DNA from: Microcaldota archaeon
Lineage (GTDB): Archaea; Micrarchaeota; Micrarchaeia; Micrarchaeales; Micrarchaeaceae
Direction of reading: 5' to 3'
Assembly: GCA_021836925.1 (NCBI GenBank)
Contig: JAKBHG010000022.1
Coordinates: 1-5,655, forward strand
DNA: 5,655 nucleotides
Shown here piece by piece: positions 1 to 5,440 of the stretch. A model generated the notes under the pieces. It saw only the letters and a program-made list of their open reading frames with translations, was not told where the DNA came from and did not search any database. Position 1 is the stretch's first letter. The number at the start of each line of letters is the position of its first letter. A program made the position numbers and the translations under genes.

Positions 1-325
1 TCTCATAGCTTTTGGCTTTCTCGATGGTGAGCTTGCCGGACGCAATCAGGTCGTCTATGTCGTCGAAACTCGAGAATACCTCCTTGGCATTCCTGATTAT
101 GTCCTCGGGCTCCTCCTCGAACGATATGAGCGCGGACGGCGTGCCGCTCTTTGCATTTTTATAGAGTATCTCGAATGATAGCAGGGTCTTGCCCGCTCCA
201 GGACCGCCAGCGAGGATAACCTGCTCGTTCTCCGGTATGCCACCGTAGAGCAGCTTGTCCATGCCCTCTATGCCAGTGCTTATCTTCTTGACGATACTGC
301 CACCATTAGACTTTCCCGCCATCAT
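1..325 (-). CDS. KaiC/RadA-like RecA-superfamily ATPase, N-terminal part (runs off the left edge)
   Basis: Reading the minus strand from an ATG at 325 gives 108 codons open to the window edge. The reading starts MMAGKSNGG, and a second ATG at 322 is equally possible as start. A Walker A motif, GGPGAGKT, lies at residues 40-47. It is preceded by the KaiC-type lead-in STGIEGMDKLLYGGIP (16-31) and followed by ISFEEEPED (67-75), whose paired Glu fit the catalytic glutamates of KaiC-family ATPases. Known of the family: these are single- or double-domain ATP-binding proteins, common in archaea and often tied to signalling or to archaellum/pilus regulation (FlaH/ArlH is a relative). Here about 108 of an expected 230 or more residues are visible, so Walker B and the C-terminus are missing. 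The gene is divergent from the membrane-protein/HTH pair. The fold assignment is firm; the exact role is unknown. Confidence 0.88.
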   Translation of the reverse strand, partial: MMAGKSNGGSIVKKISTGIEGMDKLLYGGIPENEQVILAGGPGAGKTLLSFEILYKNAKSGTPSALISFEEEPEDIIRNAKEVFSSFDDIDDLIASGKLTIEKAKSYE

Positions 326-357
326 ACCCACTTCTCATTCTTTATCTTCAATTCAAA

Positions 358-370
358 CTTATAAACTTTC
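358..370 (-). promoter_or_regulatory. TATA box and BRE-like promoter of the KaiC-like gene
   Basis: On the minus strand the sequence reads GAAAGTTTATAAG. TTTATAAG (365-358) is a good archaeal TATA box, with a purine-rich GAAAG in the BRE position just upstream. A start about 25 nt downstream would fall near 337, giving a leader of roughly 10 nt before the ATG at 325, which is normal for archaea. This is inferred from spacing and consensus. Confidence 0.6.
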
Positions 371-403
371 CGAATATCGGCGGCCGGGTGTTTTGGCGCG
401 TGA

Positions 404-467
404 TAGACATTTGTCTAATTTTTATACGTTTTGCATGCAAATCGCGTGCGCAGTTCGTTACATAACG
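404..467 (+). promoter_or_regulatory. Rightward TATA box flanked by three short palindromes (putative operator region)
   Basis: A TATA-like box, ATTTTTATACG, occupies about 418-428. Immediately upstream is a perfect inverted repeat, TAGACA-TT-TGTCTA (404-417). Immediately downstream is a perfect 12-bp palindrome, TTTGCATGCAAA (430-441), and then CGTTA-CA-TAACG (456-467). The palindrome centres (410.5, 435.5, 461.5) are 25 and 26 bp apart. Initiation from this TATA box would fall near 447-450, leaving a leader of about 90 nt before the ATG at 541. A second AT-rich candidate, TTTTATTTTA (469-478), would give a leader of about 40 nt. The arrangement suggests repressor or activator sites over a promoter; the HTH protein encoded by the second gene of this unit is an obvious but unproven candidate. 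Confidence 0.45.
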
Positions 468-540
468 CTTTTATTTTATTGAGTAGCATTATGTGTGCTT
501 TGCTGTGGGGGCAGCGGGCCGCACATGGCGCATGACCTGA

Positions 541-1359
541 ATGAAATACAATGGTAATGCAGTGAACAAGAGAATAGTGCTTATCGGCATAGTGCTCATA
601 GTGCTCGGCATAATAGCCGCGATTATAGCCTCATCGACGTTCAGCAACAGCATACAGTTGCTCGCGGGCCAGCTGCTCAGGAACGCGACAATACATTCTG
701 CGCAGCAAAACTACGCATATCTGCCGATAAACGTCACCAACGCTTCTCAGATATACGTACTCGCGGAGCTTAACAAAAGCTCCAATTTCTACGTGTTCAA
801 CGGCAGCGCCTTCGGCGTTTGGGTTTCTGCGGTAAAGAACGCTACGAACGCATCGGGCATCAGGACTGCGGTTTCGCTCGAAGGCAAAGGGGCGTATTTC
901 ATAGCGGAGAACTCGACGTTCGTGGATACAGCCTCTTCCGTCGCCCCGAATTCCACTGAGAATATAGTGTACGCGGCGTCAAACGCTGTAGAACCTGCAG
1001 GCACGTACTATGCCGTTTCGGACAACACGAACGGAAGTGCGTCTGCCAACAACGGCACAGTCCTCACGAAGCTCGTGTATTACATGCCAGGCACAATAAG
1101 CAGCAACACGCTCGCGGAGTACAGCGGCCCGGGGGATACGGTGCTGGCAAGCAGCATTGCCTTCCTGGCGCTGGTGATAGCAGGCATAATACTTGTCATA
1201 TATGGAGTATGGAAGAAACCTAAACCAGATGTGGTGCCTGCGCAGTTCCAGGAACCGAAGAAGGATGACACACCGAACAAACCAGGCGAAAAGGCCGATG
1301 ATTACATAAGCGGCCTGTATGACAGGATAGAAGGCAGGAAGGGCAAGAAGAAGGAATGA
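541..1359 (+). CDS. Two-pass membrane protein with a sequon-rich extracytoplasmic domain (hypothetical)
   Basis: I do not recognise a named family for this 272-aa protein. The topology is clear. A short polar N-terminus ending in NKR precedes a first membrane helix (about residues 12-30). An external domain follows (about 31-200), then a second helix (about 201-223), and then a charged tail (KKPKPD onward, ending GRKGKKKE) that should be cytoplasmic by the positive-inside rule. The external domain has 11 N-X-S/T sequons (Asn 48, 64, 67, 78, 87, 100, 103, 124, 137, 164, 171), suggesting heavy N-glycosylation on the cell surface. It has no cysteine. ATG 541 directly follows a TGA, and no clear Shine-Dalgarno sequence is seen; GTG at 562 is a weaker alternative start. 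The stop overlaps the next gene's start (ATGA), so the two are probably translationally coupled. A surface sensor or anchor is plausible but unproven. Confidence 0.85.
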   Translation: MKYNGNAVNKRIVLIGIVLIVLGIIAAIIASSTFSNSIQLLAGQLLRNATIHSAQQNYAYLPINVTNASQIYVLAELNKSSNFYVFNGSAFGVWVSAVKNATNASGIRTAVSLEGKGAYFIAENSTFVDTASSVAPNSTENIVYAASNAVEPAGTYYAVSDNTNGSASANNGTVLTKLVYYMPGTISSNTLAEYSGPGDTVLASSIAFLALVIAGIILVIYGVWKKPKPDVVPAQFQEPKKDDTPNKPGEKADDYISGLYDRIEGRKGKKKE

Positions 1360-2105
1360 ACCGTTGCAATGGTGATTTGATAGCGGAGGAGGAGAACGCG
1401 GAGGTCGATTCGCTTAAGGGGAAGATCGCTGGAGAGATAACGCTCGCAGAGAGCCCCGGCAGTGCGATGAAGAAGTGGAGGGAGTTCTTCGGCATAAGCC
1501 AGGTCGACCTAGCCCGCCGCATAAAGATATCTGCTTCGACTATAAGCGACTATGAGAGCAACCGCAGGCTCAGCCCCGGCGTGGGCGTGATAAAGAGATT
1601 TGTGGACAAGCTCTTCGAGCTCGATGCGGAGAACGGCGGCGCGGTGGTGCAGGGCCTGGTCAAGTTCTCCGGCGAACCAAAGCGCAAAGGCGAAGGCAAG
1701 GTCTTCTATTCGGTCCACGACTTCAGCGTCCCGATAAGCGGCGCAGACCTCAACAGGATAATAGACGGCAAGATAGTGGTAAACCCGTCCCTTCTCGATT
1801 CGGTGAAGGTGTTCGGCTATACGCGAATGGACAGCCTGAAGGTAATACTGGAGATGGACCCGGCAGAGTACCCTAAGCTGTTCGGCTCTACAACCGAGCG
1901 CGCGTTCGTGTTCGAGAACGTTAGCAGCGGCAGGTCCCCTATGGTGGTAATACGCGTGGCCCCCATAAAGCCGAAGATCGTAGTGATACACAACGTGTCC
2001 AGCCTGGACAAGCTCGCGATAAAGATCGCACAGGTCGAGAGAATACCTGTCCTCACGACGAAGCTGTCATTGGAGGAGGTATACAACCGGCTCAACAAGA
2101 TATGA
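1356..2105 (+). CDS. COG1709-like archaeal transcriptional regulator (XRE-type HTH plus conserved C-terminal domain)
   Basis: This 249-aa protein has an acidic N-terminus, then a Cro/C1-type helix-turn-helix at about residues 38-90. Key segments are KKWREFFGISQVDLARRI (39-56) and ISASTISDYESNRRLSPG (58-75), with the usual QxxLA and S-TISDYE recognition-helix pattern. The C-terminal part (about 115-249) carries GYTRMDSLK (154-162), GSTTERA (177-183), SSGRSPM (190-196) and a basic/hydrophobic IKPKIVVIH stretch. I associate these with the archaeal COG1709 'predicted transcriptional regulator' group from memory. The ligand of the C-terminal domain is unknown to me. The start ATG sits in the preceding gene's stop (ATGA overlap), with a purine-rich GAAGAAGGA just upstream. 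A co-encoded membrane protein suggests regulation tied to the cell surface, and autoregulation at the palindromes around 404-467 is possible. It ends 7 bp from a convergent gene. Confidence 0.88.
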   Translation: MNRCNGDLIAEEENAEVDSLKGKIAGEITLAESPGSAMKKWREFFGISQVDLARRIKISASTISDYESNRRLSPGVGVIKRFVDKLFELDAENGGAVVQGLVKFSGEPKRKGEGKVFYSVHDFSVPISGADLNRIIDGKIVVNPSLLDSVKVFGYTRMDSLKVILEMDPAEYPKLFGSTTERAFVFENVSSGRSPMVVIRVAPIKPKIVVIHNVSSLDKLAIKIAQVERIPVLTTKLSLEEVYNRLNKI

Positions 2106-2112
2106 TTGTGAT

Positions 2113-2766
2113 TCATGGAGTGGAGTAGCCGTTCAACCATTGGCTGGTGAACGTGAGGCCTCCGCTTATCTGGCCGTTGTTGTTATTTCCCGAATAATCC
2201 TGCACGTTGCCGTTGAGGGGCCACCAGCCCATCAGGTTCTGAGGGTCGATTGGAGCACCGCCTATGCCTTCATGGTAAATTGCGCCTAATTCGTTAGAGG
2301 ATAGTGTAGTGTTATAGATCTGGACATTGGAGATATAGCCATTGAACATTGCACCTTGGCTCTCGAATTCGCCGATGTCTATCTCGTTGGCGGATAAGGT
2401 GTTCTCCGAACCGAACGAGATTGAGTTTACCTGACCATCCACATACACGCTTAAGGTATTTGAAGTCTGATTGGTGGATGCCGCCGCGAAATACCATGTG
2501 TTCGGAGAGATGCATGTTGCAGAATTGACAGCAGGATTTTGAGATGTTGGACTAATGGCGCTCATGCATGCCTGGATATGGCAGTCGCCATTGGGAAACA
2601 TGGACAGCGCACCGCACGGATTGGCAGGATTGAACCCTACTATACCTGCATTGTTAGTCGGAATGGTCGGTAAATATACCCACGCAGTCAAGGTAAGGGA
2701 ATTCCTTGCAGATATAGGAAGCGAAGTTGTTATGCGACTGGATGAACCATCAAAACTTGCGACATA
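2113..2766 (-). CDS. LamG/concanavalin A-like lectin module, downstream of the in-frame stop
   Basis: This is the second half of the interrupted gene, in the same frame as the pilin module. Features of a LamG jelly roll are visible: FDGSSSRI near the start, LTLTAWVYLP, NTWYFAAAST, NTLSVYVDGQVN, EIDIGEFES, FNGYISNVQIYN and SSNELGAIYHEG, followed by a conserved tail, LMGWWPLNGNVQDYSGN. Four cysteines are present (GNPCGAL-like, DCHIQAC and ATCISP regions), which fits an exported protein. If translated separately, the first possible start is TTG at 2691. That would cut off the first LamG strand and leave no export signal, so independent function seems unlikely. The frame ends at TGA 2115-2113, convergent with the HTH gene. 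Confidence 0.6.
   Translation of the reverse strand, partial: YVASFDGSSSRITTSLPISARNSLTLTAWVYLPTIPTNNAGIVGFNPANPCGALSMFPNGDCHIQACMSAISPTSQNPAVNSATCISPNTWYFAAASTNQTSNTLSVYVDGQVNSISFGSENTLSANEIDIGEFESQGAMFNGYISNVQIYNTTLSSNELGAIYHEGIGGAPIDPQNLMGWWPLNGNVQDYSGNNNNGQISGGLTFTSQWLNGYSTP
2131..2152. other. Stem-loop just past the regulator's stop, inside the convergent LamG coding end
   Basis: GTTC-(A)-ACCA pairs with TGGT-GAAC across a TTGGC loop: 8 base pairs with one bulged A at 2135. It lies 25 nt after the TGA of the HTH gene and inside the last codons of the opposing LamG reading frame. There is no T-run after it on either strand, so it is not a typical archaeal terminator. It may be a 3'-end processing structure or chance. 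Confidence 0.25.
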
Positions 2767-2997
2767 TTAAGGTAATTCGCCGCTGCACACGCCCATCAGG
2801 TTCAAGTTCGTGTTCGTATTGGGCCCTCCAGGCCTGAAGACGTGGCATGAACCGGGCTGCGCCCTCGGACCGAGGTTTGCTGTGTTGAAGACTCCGAGAC
2901 TGAAAAGCGCTGCGAGGACTACCGCAATGATTAGTATGGCCCAGCCGTACGTCATGAGATACTCCATCGCCGACTGGGATGCGAACTTTTGTCTCAT
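2767..2997 (-). CDS. Pilin-like N-terminal module (class III signal peptide), ends at the internal TAA
   Basis: This is the 76-residue product expected if the TAA is obeyed. It starts MRQKFAS-QSAMEY. The Q at position 8 and the Glu at position 12 (+5 after cleavage) fit processing by an archaeal prepilin peptidase between Ser7 and Gln8. A hydrophobic segment at about 18-37 would form the pilin assembly helix or membrane anchor. Only about 39 residues follow, with Cys51 and Cys71 available for a disulfide. The length (about 69 residues mature) is within reach of a very small pilin, but the sequence breaks off at the point where the LamG module begins. A GAGG at 3008-3005 lies 7 nt before the ATG and makes a good Shine-Dalgarno site. 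The gene begins 16 nt after the PolX stop, on the same strand, so co-transcription is likely. Confidence 0.72.
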   Translation of the reverse strand: MRQKFASQSAMEYLMTYGWAILIIAVVLAALFSLGVFNTANLGPRAQPGSCHVFRPGGPNTNTNLNLMGVCSGELP

Positions 2998-3004
2998 TGG
3001 AGAG

Positions 3005-3008
3005 CCTC
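3005..3008 (-). promoter_or_regulatory. Shine-Dalgarno site of the pilin gene
   Basis: GAGG on the minus strand ends 7 nt before the ATG at 2997, inside the 16-nt gap after the PolX stop codon. It supports internal initiation on a PolX-pilin transcript, and it confirms ATG 2997 as the start. Confidence 0.5.
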
Positions 3009-3013
3009 GTACT

Positions 3014-4744
3014 TCATTTACTTAGGAATTTTTTAACCTTTTCAACTCCCAGTGCGTTTATCACCCTGTCCTTGGTGAGCCACCCGCGCCTCGCAGTGCC
3101 TATCCCGTACTTGAGGAACCCATAGTCGTTCGTCGCGTGCGAATCGCTGTCTATCGAGAACTTGACCTTGTGCTTCGAGACGAGCATTATATTCGTGTCG
3201 TTCAGGTCCAGCCTTTCCGGCTGCGCATTTATCTCGAGCGCCACGCCACTCCTCTCCGCGGCGTCTGCCACCTTCTCTAGGTCGATCCTGTACGGCTCCC
3301 TCGTCATTATCTCCCTGCCGGTGGGATGGCCGAGGATGTGCACGTATCCGGACTCTACCGCCTTTATCACCCTCTTCGTCATCTCTTCCTGGCCCATGTT
3401 GAAGTTGGAGTGTACAGACGCCACGACGCAGTCCATACGCTTCAGCGTCTTCGCTGCAAGGTCGAGGCTGCCATCCTTGAGTATGTCGACCTCTGCACCT
3501 TTCAGTATTGTCAGCCTGCCGCCCAGCTTGCCGTTGACCGCATCCACCTTCTTGAAGAACGCGGAAAACTGCGCATCGTTCATCCCGTGGGCGACCCTCT
3601 CGCTCTTGGTGTGGTTGGTCGTGGCTATGTACTTGAGGCCGTGCGCGATTGCCGCATCGGCCATCTCCCCTATGGTAGCATTGCCATCGGTCTCTTTCGT
3701 ATGCGTGTGAAGATCGCCCTGAAGGTCGCCATACCCGATCAGCTCCGGCAGCTCGCCTTCCTGCGCTAGCTTTATCTCGCCGCGCGCCTCCCTCATCTCA
3801 GGGGGGACCCACTGCATTCCCAACTTCCTGTATATGACATCCTCGCTCCTGCTCTCGATGAGCTTGCCCTTCCTGTCAAACAGTCCGTACTCGTTTAGCT
3901 TGTACCCTTTCTTTATAGCGATCTCCCTGACCTTTATGTTGTGGTCCTTGCTGCCGGTAAAATACTGCTGTGCTGCGCCTATGCTCTTGGGGTCTATCAC
4001 CCTTAGGTCGCAGCTGAGGCCCATGTTCAGCCATACCGTGGACCTCGTCGGTCCCTTGGATATTATGCTTTGGACATCGCCCATCTTGGTGAACAGATCC
4101 ATGAGCCTTTCCGGCTTGTTGGATAATGCGAGTATGTCAATATCGCCGACAGTTTCCCTCATCCTCCTCGTGGATCCGGCTATGTGCACCTCCTTTGCCA
4201 GACCGCTGTCCCGTATGATCTTCACTATGTTCTCCGCTGCAGGCATGGCTGCGCCGAGCAGGATCCTTCCCTTGCTAGCTCCGAGCAGCTTTATGCTCTT
4301 TGCTAGCTGCTCCTCGCTCCTCTCGCCGAACCCTTCCAGCCTCCTTACCTTGTGGCCGCTTATGGCCTTCTTTAGGTCGTCGACGTTCTTCACATGCAGC
4401 TTCTTATACAGCAGCACCGCGCGCTTCGCACCCATCCCCTCCAACTGCGTCAGCTGCGTGAAATCGATCGGATACTTGCGCTTCAGCTCTACATGCTTCT
4501 CGATCTTGCCGGTCTTCAGGTACTGCTCTATCTTGCCAGCTATGCCTTTCCCCACACCGGGCAGATCCATAAGGGCCTTGAGCCCGCCCTTCCCGTACAC
4601 GTTTTCTATAGGTTCCTGCAGGCTTAGGATAGTCTGGGCGGCTTTCCTGTATGCCCTTACCTCAAACTTGGAGCTCTCAGTCTCTTCTATCGCAATCATG
4701 TCCGCTATCTCGTCAAAAAGCTCCGCGAGCTTCTTGTTCTCCAC
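3014..4744 (-). CDS. polX: Family X DNA polymerase with PHP domain (PolX)
   Basis: This 576-aa protein has the length and architecture of bacterial/archaeal PolX (about 570-575 aa). It is expected to fill short gaps in base-excision repair, with a metal-dependent 3'-5' exonuclease or phosphatase in the PHP domain. Helix-hairpin-helix motifs appear at LPGVGKGIAGKI (61-72), LEGMGAKRA (101-109) and LEGFGERS (136-143). The palm has GSTRRMRETVGDIDIL (190-205), with catalytic Asp201 and Asp203, the third Asp (246) in CDLRVI, and the YFTGSKDHN segment (261-269). PHP metal ligands are all visible: H346, H348, D353, H378, E418, H445, H473, D534 and H536. One oddity is TNHT (376-379) where TDHS is usual. 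The start is GTG 4744: an in-frame TGA lies two codons upstream, and the N-terminus aligns with family starts. The stop TGA is followed after 16 nt by the pilin gene. Confidence 0.96.
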   Translation of the reverse strand: MENKKLAELFDEIADMIAIEETESSKFEVRAYRKAAQTILSLQEPIENVYGKGGLKALMDLPGVGKGIAGKIEQYLKTGKIEKHVELKRKYPIDFTQLTQLEGMGAKRAVLLYKKLHVKNVDDLKKAISGHKVRRLEGFGERSEEQLAKSIKLLGASKGRILLGAAMPAAENIVKIIRDSGLAKEVHIAGSTRRMRETVGDIDILALSNKPERLMDLFTKMGDVQSIISKGPTRSTVWLNMGLSCDLRVIDPKSIGAAQQYFTGSKDHNIKVREIAIKKGYKLNEYGLFDRKGKLIESRSEDVIYRKLGMQWVPPEMREARGEIKLAQEGELPELIGYGDLQGDLHTHTKETDGNATIGEMADAAIAHGLKYIATTNHTKSERVAHGMNDAQFSAFFKKVDAVNGKLGGRLTILKGAEVDILKDGSLDLAAKTLKRMDCVVASVHSNFNMGQEEMTKRVIKAVESGYVHILGHPTGREIMTREPYRIDLEKVADAAERSGVALEINAQPERLDLNDTNIMLVSKHKVKFSIDSDSHATNDYGFLKYGIGTARRGWLTKDRVINALGVEKVKKFLSK

Positions 4745-4770
4745 CCTTCACGCACCGCGGCTTGAGCCAG

Positions 4771-4820
4771 TATTAAAGCCCTACGTATGATATTTTATCC
4801 TTTCTTGCGCCTTATATACT
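4771..4820. promoter_or_regulatory. Overlapping divergent promoters of PolX and the transglutaminase-like gene
   Basis: The 83-bp gap holds three AT-rich boxes. On the minus strand, TATATAAG (4818-4811) is a consensus TATA box that would give a PolX leader of about 45 nt. CTTTAATA (4778-4771) is a second candidate that would give a nearly leaderless transcript at GTG 4744. On the plus strand, GATATTTTAT (about 4789-4798) is placed correctly for the ATG at 4828, with a leader of about 8 nt. The plus-strand reading of the 4811-4820 box is too close to that ATG to serve it. The promoters therefore overlap, and binding at one may hinder the other. Assignments rest on spacing only. Confidence 0.45.
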
Positions 4821-4827
4821 GATAGGA

Positions 4828-5412
4828 ATGCCAGAAGAGGCGGGTGAGGCAAAGGAGCTATCGGACCTCAACGAGGTCTACCTTGCCATAATATCGCGCT
4901 ACAAGGAATACATCGAGGATAAGGAGAGTATATCGGTGGCTGAGCTGCCGCGGCTTGTCACTCCGAATGACGAGGCAGTCTCGCGGAAGGCCGGCGACAT
5001 AAAGACAGAGTTCCAGGACTACTTCTTCGACAAGGATTTCTACGATGCAGGCATGAAGGCATTCGAGTTCGTGAAGGACAAGGTAGCGACGGTCGTCCTT
5101 CCGGTGCAGTTCTGGCTCACGCCTGGCGAGACGCTCGGCTTCATGGTCGGCGACCTGATGGACAAGAACGTGCTGCTGTGCAGCCTGCTCATAAAGCTGG
5201 GCAACCCATCAGCAAGGGTGTTCGTGGTATCAAAAGGCGGAGACAAGCGGACGTTCGTCTACTTCGAGTTCGGCGGTAAGGTGCACGCGATGGACCTTGA
5301 CGACGGCACCAAGGAGTATTCCAGCAGGGATGCGATGATAGAGACCCTGAACCTTGACGACGATACTACCGCCTACGAGTTCAACGACAAGCTTTACATA
5401 GACGTTAGCTGA
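4828..5412 (+). CDS. Transglutaminase-like fold protein lacking catalytic residues (hypothetical)
   Basis: This is a soluble 194-aa protein with no signal peptide or membrane helix. The N-terminal half is helical and charged, with a possible helical segment at about 12-32. Residues about 80-160 follow the order of a transglutaminase-like domain: FWLTPGETLGFMVGDLMDK (95-113), then LLCSLLIKLGNPSARVFVV (116-134), then FVYFEFGGKVHAMDLDDG (143-160). In active enzymes the segment GDCxD carries the nucleophile; here it is GDLMDK, with Leu110 in its place. The usual His before the W/F-V strand is Thr142, while an Asp at 156 or 158 remains. It is thus probably a non-enzymatic binding or scaffold version. 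I recall similar 'GD-xx-DK ... LLCSLL' proteins from small archaeal genomes but no proven role. ATG 4828 has only a weak AGGA two nt upstream and may be near-leaderless. It is divergent from PolX. Confidence 0.6.
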   Translation: MPEEAGEAKELSDLNEVYLAIISRYKEYIEDKESISVAELPRLVTPNDEAVSRKAGDIKTEFQDYFFDKDFYDAGMKAFEFVKDKVATVVLPVQFWLTPGETLGFMVGDLMDKNVLLCSLLIKLGNPSARVFVVSKGGDKRTFVYFEFGGKVHAMDLDDGTKEYSSRDAMIETLNLDDDTTAYEFNDKLYIDVS

Positions 5413-5440
5413 GATAACATCCGCACATGATAGCGCAACT

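Larger units (their letters stand above)
2113..2997 (-). pseudogene. Type IV pilin-like LamG-domain surface protein interrupted by one in-frame TAA
   Basis: From ATG 2997 to TGA 2115-2113 there is one continuous frame of 295 codons, broken only by a TAA at 2769-2767 (codon 77). The N-terminal module has a class III signal peptide and hydrophobic helix. The C-terminal module is a LamG/concanavalin-A-like lectin domain with a Micrarchaeota-style ending (GIGGAPID, GWWPLNGN, YSGNNNNG). The codon after the stop continues the expected sequence: ELP-stop-YVASFDGSSSRI. In relatives, as I remember them, Gln is common at that point (LPQYV), so a single C-to-T change of CAA to TAA explains the break. 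No other stop or frameshift is present. It could be a recent nonsense mutation, a sequencing or strain variant, or programmed readthrough. The expected whole protein is an exported, adhesion- or glycan-binding pilin of about 294 residues. Confidence 0.75.

Noticed and set aside
255..482. Open frame of 75 codons on the plus strand over the KaiC-like gene start and the intergenic region
   Set aside because: It overlaps the ATPase N-terminus with its Walker A gene on the other strand, and it spans both promoter regions.
1509..1991. Open frame of 160 codons on the minus strand inside the HTH regulator
   Set aside because: The His/Tyr/Ala-rich translation has no domain features, while the plus strand encodes a conserved HTH protein. 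It is a shadow frame.
3025..3036. T-run (AATTTTTTAA) on the plus strand as a terminator
   Set aside because: It lies inside the last codons of PolX, no plus-strand gene ends there, and on the minus strand it reads as an A-run.
3162..3769. Two overlapping plus-strand frames (182 and 147 codons) across the PHP domain of PolX
   Set aside because: Both are antisense to catalytic PHP motifs and show no independent domain, start signal or promoter.
3834..4790. Long open frame of about 318 codons on the plus strand, antisense to PolX
   Set aside because: The opposite strand encodes an unmistakable PolX with all key residues. The antisense translation is Ser/Leu/Phe-rich with no recognisable domain, as expected for a shadow of a codon-biased gene.
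4811..4820. TTATATAC as the TATA box for the plus-strand gene at 4828
   Set aside because: A start 25 nt downstream would fall inside the coding region, with no suitable later start codon; it fits better as a minus-strand TATA box for PolX.
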